From: Paragonimus westermani
Taxonomy: Eukaryota; Platyhelminthes; Trematoda; Plagiorchiida; Troglotrematidae
DNA length: 64,000 nt
Direction of reading: 5' to 3'
NCBI GenBank assembly: GCA_008508345.1
Contig: QNGE01000916.1
Coordinates: 86,719 to 150,718, forward strand
Each line of letters opens with the position of its first letter. Within the stretch, counting starts at the first letter, position 1. This document shows, one piece after another, positions 25,700 to 36,060 of the stretch. Under the pieces are notes generated by a model. The model was not told the origin of the DNA and ran no database searches. It saw nothing but the letters and a program-made list of their open reading frames with translations. A program made the translations under genes and the position numbers.

Positions 25700-26187
25700 T
25701 CTCACTTGAAACTATATGAATTTGAGGAAGACGAAATTGTAAGTAATATTGCAAGCTAGGTTGGCATCAGATAAGAAGTGGAGCTTTACAATGGCTTGCA
25801 GCAACGCGTAAGCACAGCGATCTTCACCACACGAGGACCAACTCGGTATTGTTAAGTATGAGAAAAAACGGCCTTTTTGAGGTAAATTCATGAAAGGTAC
25901 GAATTTGAATATGGAAATCGGAAGACCGGTTTTGCAAGATGATAGTACCATTTCGTATGCTCTCGTCAGATACTACATATAACAGCGGTGAACATGAAAA
26001 TATTTGAGCAAATCAAATTCATGCATCAAACCAGTGTATACACTGGTCTGTCATTGGTTAGACCCATGGCAAACGGAGGTTCACAGTCAACAGCTTTTGC
26101 ACACAGAGGACTGGCTTGCTACGCATGACAAGCAGCACCTCGAGTGACTTAGGGATGGCAGCCTTGTAATGACGTATCAACACACCT
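25700..26187 (-). mobile_element. Reverse-strand Penelope-like 3' fragment
   Basis: Bases 25,851-26,187 are the inverted counterpart of 25,098-25,436 (last codons of the GIY-YIG frame plus the 3' flank), diverging at perhaps one base in ten by eye. The hammerhead-like core recurs on the minus strand at 25,931-25,973. The segment from 25,700 to 25,850 probably continues the element's tail. Confidence 0.8.
25931..25973 (-). ncRNA. Hammerhead-ribozyme-like motif, third copy
   Basis: The minus strand reads CTGACGAG, six bases, CGAAA, ATGGT-ACT-ATCAT, C, TTGC, nearly identical to the copy at 25,305. The base before the core is T rather than A, so stem I loses its first pair. Confidence 0.45.
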
Positions 26188-26880
26188 TTATCACACTGAG
26201 TTTTATTGATCTTCAGAGCAAGCCGACAATAATTAATCCAAAAGAAACGTTTGCTCCAAAGAAACCGATGTAAATGCAGTTATCGTGCCGTTTCTAATGC
26301 AACGACTAACGTAGATCATCCAACGGACTCACAGTACACTGCATTTGCTCAGTCGCACTAAGTTACTCGTAATCCCTCACATTAAGACGCGGATTCCAGA
26401 GCTGTCCATTTTACACTGCATGTATCGGTTCACCTGCAGCTGCGCTGACTTTTACATTGGCAGAACTGGTAGATCCCTGTGCTTTAGAATGAAGGAACAC
26501 TTGCCTAAATGTATCAGGAACTTGATCTGTGGCAGACCCGACGCGACCCTAACAAACACCAGACACCTGCTGGAGACCGATCGTGTGGTCGACCTGATGA
26601 ACGCTTTCAGTGTGCAGATGCGTCATCACAAACCTGTCACCCTTAAGTCACTCGAGGCGCTGCTTGTCATGCGTAGCAGTCCAGTGCTCTGTGTGCAAAA
26701 GCTGTTGACCTTCAACTTCCGTCTGCCGTGGTTCTGACCAATGACAGACTAGTGTGTACATTGACTTGATGTGTGAACTTAATTCGCTTAAATACTTTTG
26801 ATGTTCGCCGCTGTTATATGTAGAAACTGACGAGAACATAAAAAATGATACTACCATCCTGTAAAATCTTAATTAGAGAG
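26188..26880 (+). pseudogene. Penelope-like fragment with GIY-YIG domain
   Basis: A 130-codon frame at 26,345-26,737 carries the nuclease signature (YRFTCSCADFYIGRTGRS) and the VVDLMNAFSVQMRHHKPV block, closely similar to the copy at 24,823-25,224. About 20 residues around the SSIA motif are missing and upstream codons are broken. The 3' flank to about 26,880 matches the other tails, including a degraded hammerhead-like core at 26,817-26,866 where GAAA has become AAAA. Confidence 0.85.
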
Positions 26881-27280
26881 GGATGTTTTATATTTCAGAA
26901 AAGGAATCGTCGATTCTGAGTTATACACCTAGGTGGTGGTCATCTGAATCAGATTGATGCGCTTACATCGCTGAGAATGGTATTAGCCTACATGACATCG
27001 ATCTGAAATATCTGTGATCACACCCACCCACTTATATGGCTGCACAGAAGGCTGTTGCACCTTTCGAACAAACAGGATGAAGCAGTGCACCCGCAAAACG
27101 GTTATATGGCGGTTGTAGTACGCGCGTCTCACAGTTCACGTGGTCATTCTATTTCGTTTTTAAATGAGCGTCGGTTTCTAGGTTGGTTTGCTGCATCATT
27201 TTCCTCTGCCTGTTCCCTGTATTCCCTTCGCTGTTCATCATTTCCACCAACTTGTACACTTGTTTTATATCCTCCCATAG

Positions 27281-27418
27281 GCTCTTTATTTGATTGCTAC
27301 AAATGGAAAGCCGGAGATCAAAGAGAGGCATCGTTTGTCGCCCATTTTCTTGGATTTTCTCGATCATTGTCTCGAGGTGGATGTCGAACGGCGCTCAACA
27401 GCCACTGAACTGTTGAAA
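27281..27418 (+). CDS. PAK-like kinase, exon 6 (C-lobe)
   Basis: The 138-base exon (46 codons, phase 0 at both ends) starts after tcctcccatag and ends at ttgaaa|gtgagc. It encodes [11 protein letters not shown], the helix right after the NENPLR block of exon 5, then [17 protein letters not shown], the conserved last helices of the PAK C-lobe with the structural arginine of kinase subdomain XI, ending in ATELLK. It joins exon 5 across an 8.9-kb intron full of retroelements with the frame intact, so those insertions have not broken the gene. Confidence 0.95.
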
Positions 27419-29816
27419 GTGAGCGTGCACACGCGTTATGTCACTTATTTGTGTAGATCGATTATTATTATTGTTGTAAGTTGTGCACTGCTTGTATTCA
27501 CTTCTAGCTTGTATACAAACGATTTTCTCAACCGGCCCGCTTCTGAACGAATCGGTGGACCCGATTCGCGCTCTCACCTGAGTACATCAGCGGTTTATCT
27601 TCATTTGAATTGGTAGCCGAAGCAAAACCGCTTGACTTCCATTGACATAACGCTACTAAACACGACGGCCGTTATACCTCAATAGGTAACCGCGATCGCT
27701 CTTACGTGACGTTAATTCTGGCCAATAAGTATCCTGTTACGTGACCCCGTGACCATTGCTTTGATCGGTGGTTAGTTCTGATCGGATCGACACTCGAGCG
27801 CGAAGGTCACAATCACTTTTGACAAGTGGTCGCCTCGCAACAATGGAAATCTTTAATTAACCATTGGAAATTTACTAATGTTCGATGTTGCTCCCACGTG
27901 GTTCACTTGGCTGTGTACTGCCATCGCCACTGTGTGTAGAGATGGGAAAATCGATTTATGCGCCCTCAGCTTTCCATATACAATCGCTGAAGGTTCTCAT
28001 TCCAACGATGGATTTGTAGATGTGGCTAACTTGTCTTCTTTGCATTTCCTCATTCTCCCAAACGTTGCGTTTTTATTCCCCAGAGCGTATGCTGTTGTAT
28101 TTAGTTTATCACGGCTTGTTTTAAATTAGCATGACATTCATGTGCTTGCTCTTGTCAAATGTCTGAGTGCTATTTCATTTCTCAGTCTTATCTAACCATT
28201 TCAACTGACTTGTTTTTTTAGTGAGGTGGGGATGCGACCTTTCCATGTTTTTGCTCTTCGTAGCTCCATTTTCTGAATGTTCTTATTGTCACACTCTGCA
28301 CGTCAAAAAATCCTACATCCTTCATGAATTACTTTAACATGTTTCCAAATATTGTTGATGTCCTATCCGTGAGGTATTAGCCAGTTTCATTGTTTCTATG
28401 CTCTTTATCGCTTGCTTCAAATTTGCTGATTTTACTATTTCTTTCATTTGGTCTGTTTCAATGTATTCGCATCTCCCCCCACCAAAAACGTAAGAAGTCT
28501 GCACATATGCAATCACACAGCAGTTCGGACAATGCATGTCTCATGTGTTCATTACTGGACTTTTGTGCGTAAGCTTTCTAGTTCTCACAGAACTATCATA
28601 GAACAATTCCCACTTGGGTACACACCGTTCACGAATATTCATCTTTCAGGTGCATGAAGTCCTTCGTGTTTTGGCTTGGCGCTGCTACTAATTGTTGCCT
28701 TTCCTTATACACCATCGTTTCGGTTTGTATGGGAACATTTCATGAGCTTTCACGCTAGACCAAAATGTCTGCTATGGTCTCGTTGATGGTATCAGTCCGT
28801 GTTGTTCACGACTTCCGTATACCCCTTTTTACCGTGATAGACAAATTGATTTTCCAAAATTCCCTTTTGTACTCTTTACGGGAACCTAGCGTTTCACTGG
28901 TCGTGTTTGTTATGGTGATTGACGTTGAAGTGGACTGTTTTGTGTGTTTAGTATTTGAACAGTTTGATTTCACGACACTGCCGCTTTTGTTCACTTTCTC
29001 CAGAAACACTAGTTAGCACCAAGTTTGTTGTTTATTTGAGTGGCATTTTGCTTATTTCGTGTGTTCAACACTACCCGATAGCCTCACTAATTGGAAACAA
29101 TATTTTTTCTCAATACACCCAACTGGTAATCAGTCTGGCCATTGAAACAAAAGTAGCCAGTCTTAATGTCGGTTTTGTACATGAATTTCTTGCTTGCCCA
29201 CACGTAGCCCTGTATCGCAGTGAAAAACAGCATCCACACCATTCCTTTTAAACCCGGGAACATGAGGATGGCTGAGATAGTTTCAAATTCAGCGTTGAAT
29301 GTCGATCACAATTTTCGTACACCCATCCATCATTCAATAGAACTGCAATTCATCCCTGGTTCGGTTTGATAGTGCTTTTTCTATTTTTTTTTCCCCGCTA
29401 CTCTGTTACTTTGGTAACAGGTTCATCTGTTTTGTTGTCCATTGTCGATCACTGGGGTTTGGATTCTGGTCTGGAGACTTTTTACTCGGTTCTTAATGTG
29501 CCTCTTCTAGGATGTTGAACTATCTTGATCAAGACAGTAACGACAACTCTCAGTACTTTTACGTAGACCGTGACATACGACTGAGAACATTCTGTAATCG
29601 CTATTAATGTATTCTCATTCATTGGTAGTGACCAATGCAACGTAAATTTCAAGTCAAGCTACGAACATTCTCCCATAACTAAGTGTTTTTGCCTATCACC
29701 GGATGAGGGGAAAATCTCTATGGTTTGGTTGCAGGCGTGGTAAGAATGTCACGTTTCTTTGAAATTGAAGGAAAAATGAAAATCCCATTCATTCTCTCTC
29801 TCTCTCCGATTTGTAG
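27419..29816 (+). other. PAK intron 6
   Basis: A 2.4-kb intron from gtgagc to a long (CT)n tract ending ccgatttgtag. Open frames within it are short and without recognisable domains; no transposon recognised. Confidence 0.75.
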
Positions 29817-29894
29817 CATCCATTTATTTGTCACTGTGCTGACTCACTGTCCTCCCTGGTCCCATTGATTCAACTGGCCCGGGAACAGAAGTGA
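29817..29894 (+). CDS. PAK-like kinase, last coding exon
   Basis: The exon follows a strong (CT)n-rich acceptor and encodes 25 residues plus TGA at 29,892-29,894: HPFICHCADSLSSLVPLIQL, then AREQK. This aligns with the conserved C-terminus of group I PAKs, where a His-x-Phe block is followed by a pLSSLxPLI motif. It is in phase with exon 6. Taken from the ATG at 5,409 the seven exons sum to 2,019 bases, or 672 residues; PAK family members with a CRIB are of similar or slightly smaller size, so a full protein here would be longer. The exon is too short to show up as an open frame by length. Confidence 0.9.
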   Translation, partial: HPFICHCADSLSSLVPLIQLAREQK

Positions 29895-32800
29895 CGCATA
29901 TGAACTTTTGCGTTCTCCTGTCCGCCATATTCTGTCTACGCTACTTTCTTGATAATTTTATCTTCTCATATGTGAATATGCTCATTTGGATCGCACTCCA
30001 CATGGGGGCCGATGGGTGCCCAAGAGTATTCATTGGGCTATCACCACCAACACCCTGTAGAAACGCTGCTCGCTTCTGCGACCCCATTGAAGCGCCTCTT
30101 CAGACTGCTTCTCAAATTGTGCCTCTGTTGTTTTCGCTGTGGCAGTAGCCCGACGCCCATCCATTGCCATTCCTCGTGATCGTGTGCTAGTTTGTACGGC
30201 CTTGTTGCTGGCGCTTATGTTGATTGTCGTCATTGTTGTTTATGGTTTCAATCAATATTCTGTAAAGACCACTTTCCCAATGAAACAGACACCTCCCCGT
30301 TGCCAATCCTCCAGTGGTCTTGCATTTTCAGTTTTGATTTTAGTCTTTAAAACGGATCAGTTGTACTAGGTTTTTTTCTAATCGCACATACGAGTGGTGT
30401 TTCCCTCTTTCTTGCTTATACGACTGTTCAGTGTGGGTCAAACTCTTGAATCTCGATTACTTGGACATTCGTTTATCTTATCGTGTTGCTTTCTGTTCAG
30501 CCACCGTTGTGTATGCTTGTCGGCCTATGCTTTCGCATAGTTGAACTGTTTCTTTCGTGTACGCAATGCATGATGATTGCATCGCCTGTGTTGATCGAGT
30601 CCAGGCGTTTTTTTTACGTTTTTCTTTTCAAATTTCCCTTCGTCGTCCACTTGTGCGCGTGATCCTTTTGAAAAAGCATTTGCCTCTAATTCCTGACCCC
30701 AACACACTTGTGGTCACCGACATGATATCTGATTTCTGTGCTCACCTTCCACTCGAACCAATTCACTATGTAATTAGGAATTTGCGCATGCCCATGAACA
30801 AATGAAACCGTATCTCATGTGGCGTTTTAGTACCATTTTCCACACTATCCTAACTCTATTTCGCCCACTCTGTCTACTTTTTAACAACTCGCTTGACTGC
30901 CATCCTAATTTTTTCTCTATCGTGCGACTTACCATGGCTGCCAGTCAGTCTACACGATCTATCAAGTATAGTTTGACTTGATTGTGTTCAACTTCTCGAG
31001 CCTTGCGATTCGGGCCGACGCGATCCTTGTATGTTCCGTTCGTGGTTTGATGGCATTTTGGATGCTATCTGGTTGTTCACATCGAAGTCGTTTATTGGTT
31101 TTGGGGAGTTCACCTCTAAATTTTGGTAAAATGAGTGTGGATTGCAAAGCGAATCACGGAGTTCGTGACCCAGCACATCCCGGTGCTCAAATTGAAATAA
31201 TGTTGGTAGATATCCGATGGAATAAGTACGGTTTGGAAAGTATTGGAATTGCAGTTCGGGAGCTGGTTTTTGAGGACAGCACAATTAGTTTAGTGGATCT
31301 AATTGCGACGATTATTAAATTTATGCGTGTATCTTAAAAGTGGAATCTCAACTGTCTAAAACACCATCTGTTCAGTAATACTAGGAAGTGTGAGTTACGA
31401 TAGCTAAACTGAGAACGGGCCTGCAAAGTTGCTTTTATTGGTATACCGACAAAGCAGAAGAATGCTGGTTTCTTTGCGCTCATCCGTTCAGTGAACTTTG
31501 AAGTGAGTTCAGTATTCGCCGACATTCTAGCCAAGTAGGAAATCACTGAAGGCTTATGCATTCCAGTATGGGCCTCTAAGTTTGACTGATATGATGCGAT
31601 TGGGTAATAGTTGATCTAGAAGTGGAGGATAACTGCCAACTCTTAGGATTTTTTTGGACAGACCGCTTACACGCATTAAAATGGGATTCAACGATAATGA
31701 TGCGGTAGCCATGTGCGATGCCACTGCATTGTGCCTGAAAGTGCACTGATCTGCGCAAGAGTTTGATACCTTTTTTAAATACCGGGGCGAAATATAGGAT
31801 TTCAAAACAAATAGGGGCGCGTAGAAGTTGGTGAACTTTATATATAACAAGCGTGAAGTAACTGGAAAAAATCGACTGGGAATGGATACGTCCCAGTGTG
31901 CCACACCATGCTTTGGCGGTAACAGTATCAGCGGGTGGCAACGGATTTGCACACAGGCAGGTTACGACAGTTTGGTCATTGGTGCTGAACGGAAAACTAC
32001 AGTATCGTTAAGTCAGAAAGAGTTTTACTAAGAACAACGTCATCTGCGAAATCGAAGTGCAGTGGAATTCAATCCATATAGGCTGGAAGTACAAACGGCT
32101 ACAGGATAGCTTCTTTGGCTCCACCAGAGTTAGTTTTCGCGTCGAAGGACTATTTTGCAGCATGTGTTGCGTTTGGTTAGTGAAGTGGTTGGTATCACGG
32201 ACAATCTGTTTCTGATTTCGGCCGCGAATTATTCCGATGAATTTCGCCACTGGTCGGTTGGATAGTCATTCCAGCAAGTATAAATATTTAGAATGCGTAA
32301 CTTTACAAGAATGCATGCTATTCGGTGTAGTTTGAGAGGTCTGTCTGTCACCTGTACGGCCCTCAAACAGTCGATGACTACAGTGCGCGAATAATTAAGC
32401 CTGTTTCGGAACAGCTAGAGAACTTTCTATGTCCAGACGCCTTGCCAGTTTTTACAAGTTCATTACAAACTACTTAAATCTCTAGCCGGTGATTGACATC
32501 CTCGAAGCATGGTATTATGTTGTCGGACAACACGCTGACAACTTCGGAAGTGGTGTGGACGAAACCGCAATTCACTTCTGTAAGATGGACATTCGAAACG
32601 TTCTTCGGAGCTGTTATGATTGAGACGTCCCAAAACCTGCTACATGCCACCAACTGTGAACGAGAAGCCAGAGAGTGAAATCACTGCATGACAATTCTAG
32701 GACCCAATTGAAACTTGGGATGCACGGTGTAGGCACACCTCGCTAAGGCTGAAAGCTCGAGCACAGCCTCCTCTCCAAAACGATTTTATCGGATGTCCCT

Positions 32801-33600
32801 TGTGCGGCGAACGTGCATTTGCGTTGATCTACTGATGAAGGTGTTGGGACAAACTGGAATGTGGTGTCGTTGCAGGCCTTGGTGCTATGGTTTCAATCAT
32901 TCATCCAGGGGCTGATTATTCAGATTAATTAGAGACGGATTACGATCGGCAACGGGTCCTGTGTATAAAGTCATCTTTGACGTGTCAGTAGTGTGTGGGA
33001 GACTTAATTTAAATGGCCCATGGGAACATAACAGTGGATAGTGTTGTGACTGAGTTATCCACTCCCCACGGTCATCGGTGAACATTCTAACTATTCGTGA
33101 TGGATTACTCACCCGTGTTGTGTAGTTTCGCTTACCATCAACGTAGTCTGATTGCTCCATGATTATCGGAAGCAGTCATGAGCGACTCCATAGGCTGCCA
33201 TATTCATGCGCCCTCCCCCCAACGTTTAGACTTTACTGCAACATACGGAGAGATATCTGGCTAGGCGAGAGTGCTTTGTTCTGCTTAAATTGTTTTGTTG
33301 CCTGCTTTCGTGCAGACTGTTTGCACAAGGAAGACAATAGTTAACAAGACTATTCGACAGTCAGTCCTACAGGATTACTCATATTGCTGGTATGCCGAAA
33401 CGGTGAGTGACAGCCTCATCTACAATCTAGCATTCAGGTTACTGTGAGACAATCCTAGTATCCACAGTCGGGATCGGAAAATATCGAACAAAAATCCGTA
33501 AACCTGTTAGCGTTTGTTTGGAAGAGTAGATTGCTCGCACAAGAGAGCGTGATAAACGGCAGGTTTAGAAAAAAAAACCTAAACGAACAGTTAACGTAAA
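29895..33600. other. 3' UTR of the kinase gene and intergenic DNA
   Basis: The kinase 3' UTR begins at 29,895; no AATAAA was found close by, so its end is unknown. Open frames at 30,978-31,337 and 31,554-31,952 lie on both strands and have no recognisable domain. I see no RNA gene or repeat here. Confidence 0.5.
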
Positions 33601-33807
33601 GGTTACAGTTGCGTTTAATATACAATTTTCCCAAGCGGAACGATTGCAACTGTGCATCTTCATCAGAGCAGAAAGAAGACATATTGCGATATGTTAACAT
33701 TTCATTTACTCTCATCAGTCGCAAACGTAAAACATGCCAGTTATATACATCAAATATTTAACGACACACAGAGACTAGACACACATACAAGCACACCACT
33801 TATGTAA
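33600..33807 (-). mobile_element. 3' flank of the Penelope-like element
   Basis: On the minus strand this follows the stop codon of the element. It contains the hammerhead-like core at 33,684-33,725. Further down it has a second CTGATGA with a good 6-bp hairpin (GAT-GCA / TGC-A-ATC) but GTTC where GAAA would be needed, and an inverted repeat acagttgc/gcaactgt at 33,607-33,655. Confidence 0.65.
33684..33725 (-). ncRNA. Hammerhead-ribozyme-like motif of the intact Penelope-like element
   Basis: The minus strand reads TTGCGA, CTGATGAG, AGTAAA, TGAAA, TGTTAACAT, A, TCGCAA. TTGCGA and TCGCAA pair perfectly as a 6-bp stem I; ATG-TTAA-CAT is stem III; the base before the cleavage site gives an AUA triplet, an allowed NUH. 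The conserved core CUGAUGA and GAAA are both present. Stem II is only a G-U pair closing a six-base loop, the weak point of the assignment. Confidence 0.55.
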
Positions 33808-36060
33808 TCATGACCATGGCAACCCGACCGGTTGTTTCAACCACTTCTGTGCACATAACGTCGGATGGTAAGTTCGAATGAGAATTGCTCCGCAGAAAGC
33901 TAGTAACTTCGGATTTCGGTTGCGCAACAGTAGCTTGAATGAGTTAACTGGGTCAACTTGATGACCTGTTGTCATGACATGTTTAGCAATCGATGACGTT
34001 GGATTTCGAGTAGTCAATGCGTCAAGTTGGGACTGGTGCGTCATCTGATGTTTCAACCACTTCGGGATGTGTTCCGCGACTCGCTGTGATAGTTGTCGGT
34101 CTGTTCTGCCTATGTAAACGTCACTGCAACTGCAAGTGAACTGGTACACAACATGGGAGACAGAACAGTTTGACAAACTACTTTTGCGTTTTCGGAGAAC
34201 TGGTCCACTAGTGGTATGAAATAAGCGCAACTGCGCAGCCGCATACGTTCGAGCTAGGGCTGATTTTAATTTGTGCTTTATGTCATTGGATAGATGATCA
34301 CCCTTGAATGGCAAGAATAGGCAAACATCCTTCTTTTGAGCCGTCAGTACAGGCTCAGAGCTCTTCTTCACCGTATTATGTGCATCAATGAATTTGTCGG
34401 GGTATCCATTTGTTAGTAAAGTTCGCCTCAACAACTCCTGTTCTGTCTTCAGAGTGTCCGGAGTACAAATACGTTTGGCTCTCTGAAACAGTGTCTTAAC
34501 TAAACCCCGTTTGTATGCAATAGGAGCAAAACTTGAAAACTGCATATATTGACCACCCCAAGTTGCTTTGCGGTGAACTGAGCGTTGTAACGTACCATCC
34601 GCGCGTCTAGTAATAAGTACATCCAAAAAAGGTAAACTATTGTTCGATTCCACTTCGTGAGATAAAGATAGGTTTGGGTGAATATTATTGAGAAAGTTAA
34701 AGAACAAGTCAAAATGAATAGCGTCAGTAAAAATTAAAATATCATCAACGTATCTTTTGTACAATAACGAATCGGCTATATAATCCGGGACTCGCCGCTC
34801 AATCATTCCTAAGAAGATATCTGCTAGTGTTGGGCCCAACGGACTACCCATGGCAACACCGTCTATCTGTTTGTATGCAAGTCCCTCAAAATCGAAACGA
34901 ACATTTTCTGTGCATAACAAAATGAGATCTTTAAGGTATTCAAGTGGAACACCTATATCACAGTTCTGACTCGAGATAAAATCACATAAAAAATCAACTG
35001 TCTCACGAAGGGGAACATTTGTAAAAAGGGAATCAACATCCATGGAATACATTAATTGGGTACTCACCGAAGTGTTTTCTAAGATTTCAACTAATTCGAA
35101 AGAATCCTTCAAGCAATGTGGGGATAAGACTTTACGGATGGGATCCAAAATGTCCACTAGCCAGCGAGCCACTTTATGATACGCGGAATTGTTCATGCAT
35201 AAAATGGGACGTAGGGGTGTACCATCCTTGTGTGCTTTTGGAGCACCTCTCAATCGGGGTGTTTCCGTGCCGACTGGTTTCAGTTGTCTATACTGAGCTT
35301 CAGATATGTGTCCATGTAACAGCAATATCTGAAGTTGTCTCGCCACTTGCTTTTCCACCAATATGTTATTTTCGGCTGTCCGGTCTACTTTGAACTTCCT
35401 CTGGTCCTCCAAAATGATATTCATTTTCCTTAAATATTCGTCTTTGGTCATGACTACCACACCAGAGCCTTTATCCGGTTTAAGGAATAACAAATGCTGC
35501 ATCTCTCTCAGTTCCTTCATGGCCCGATAGTGTTCCTGCTTTAGACAGCACTGTTGACGAATGGGTGCCGACAAAAACTGGTTGGAGATATCCACCAATT
35601 TTGCGCGGAACCAGCCTGTCTCATCAGGAGATGTAGGCGACAGTTCCTTCAGTTGATCGTGCATGTATTCAAATTGAACTTGTGTGTTCAGCTTGTTAAC
35701 GTTCTTAGGCGGAATCTTGAAATTCAGTCCAAGTGAGAGGACCTCCAGCTGCGTCTGAGTGAACGCAGTAGACGAAAGGTTGTGCACATGTTTGAAACCA
35801 TCACCAGGAAACACACTCATTTCGGCTGATCGTGAAAGGGAGCGTTGTAAAGAGCGACGAGTTCTACCCCTAGTTAATTCAAGGGTGTCTCGAGAGAAGA
35901 TCTCATATTTCATTCGGCACACCAGTGACAAGCCACCAAGAACTCCGGCGAAGCGATTTTGGGTTTCCACGAACTTGTTGATCTTTTCCCGACTGGCATC
36001 GATATGCGAACATGTTAATCTCACGAGATTGTTTAAATTCAGGCCGCTCTCCAGAGTCAC
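33808..36060 (-). CDS. Penelope-like retroelement: reverse transcriptase with GIY-YIG endonuclease
   Basis: An uninterrupted frame of 750 codons. LFLKPDKGSGVVVMTKDEYL at 191-210 is the characteristic N-terminal RT block of Penelope-like elements. LRGAPKAHKDGTPLRPI is at 270-286. Motif A is YSMDVDSLFTNVP with D341/D343, and motif B is GVAMGSPLGPTLAD at 401-414. The catalytic YVDD is at 437-440 and LPFLDVLITR at 476-485. A C-terminal GIY-YIG nuclease spans about 638-700 (VVYQFTCSCSDVYIGRTDR). Such proteins copy RNA at chromosome breaks using their own nicked target. No ATG opens the frame: the first codon listed is GTG and the first in-frame ATG is codon 50, while an ATG at 36,085 is in another frame, so the N-terminus may be damaged. 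It lies downstream of and opposite to the kinase gene. Confidence 0.95.
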   Translation of the reverse strand: MTLESGLNLNNLVRLTCSHIDASREKINKFVETQNRFAGVLGGLSLVCRMKYEIFSRDTLELTRGRTRRSLQRSLSRSAEMSVFPGDGFKHVHNLSSTAFTQTQLEVLSLGLNFKIPPKNVNKLNTQVQFEYMHDQLKELSPTSPDETGWFRAKLVDISNQFLSAPIRQQCCLKQEHYRAMKELREMQHLLFLKPDKGSGVVVMTKDEYLRKMNIILEDQRKFKVDRTAENNILVEKQVARQLQILLLHGHISEAQYRQLKPVGTETPRLRGAPKAHKDGTPLRPILCMNNSAYHKVARWLVDILDPIRKVLSPHCLKDSFELVEILENTSVSTQLMYSMDVDSLFTNVPLRETVDFLCDFISSQNCDIGVPLEYLKDLILLCTENVRFDFEGLAYKQIDGVAMGSPLGPTLADIFLGMIERRVPDYIADSLLYKRYVDDILIFTDAIHFDLFFNFLNNIHPNLSLSHEVESNNSLPFLDVLITRRADGTLQRSVHRKATWGGQYMQFSSFAPIAYKRGLVKTLFQRAKRICTPDTLKTEQELLRRTLLTNGYPDKFIDAHNTVKKSSEPVLTAQKKDVCLFLPFKGDHLSNDIKHKLKSALARTYAAAQLRLFHTTSGPVLRKRKSSLSNCSVSHVVYQFTCSCSDVYIGRTDRQLSQRVAEHIPKWLKHQMTHQSQLDALTTRNPTSSIAKHVMTTGHQVDPVNSFKLLLRNRNPKLLAFCGAILIRTYHPTLCAQKWLKQPVGLPWS

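Noticed and set aside
28650..28690. Alternative last exon of the kinase gene (good acceptor attcatctttcag, then codons for HEVLRVLAW and a stop)
   Set aside because: Phase and a His-Glu start fit by chance, but it lacks the conserved LSSLxPLI tail, which is present at 29,817-29,894 behind a stronger acceptor.
29173..29251. HEFLACPHVALY frame as the kinase C-terminus
   Set aside because: No AG precedes the His codon, and the C-terminal motif is absent.
30557..30805. 82-codon plus-strand frame after the kinase gene
   Set aside because: No homology, no splice context in keeping with the kinase; the gene already ends at 29,894.
31554..31952. Pair of 120-130 codon minus-strand frames
   Set aside because: Two overlapping frames with no recognisable reverse transcriptase, endonuclease or other motif; probably chance.
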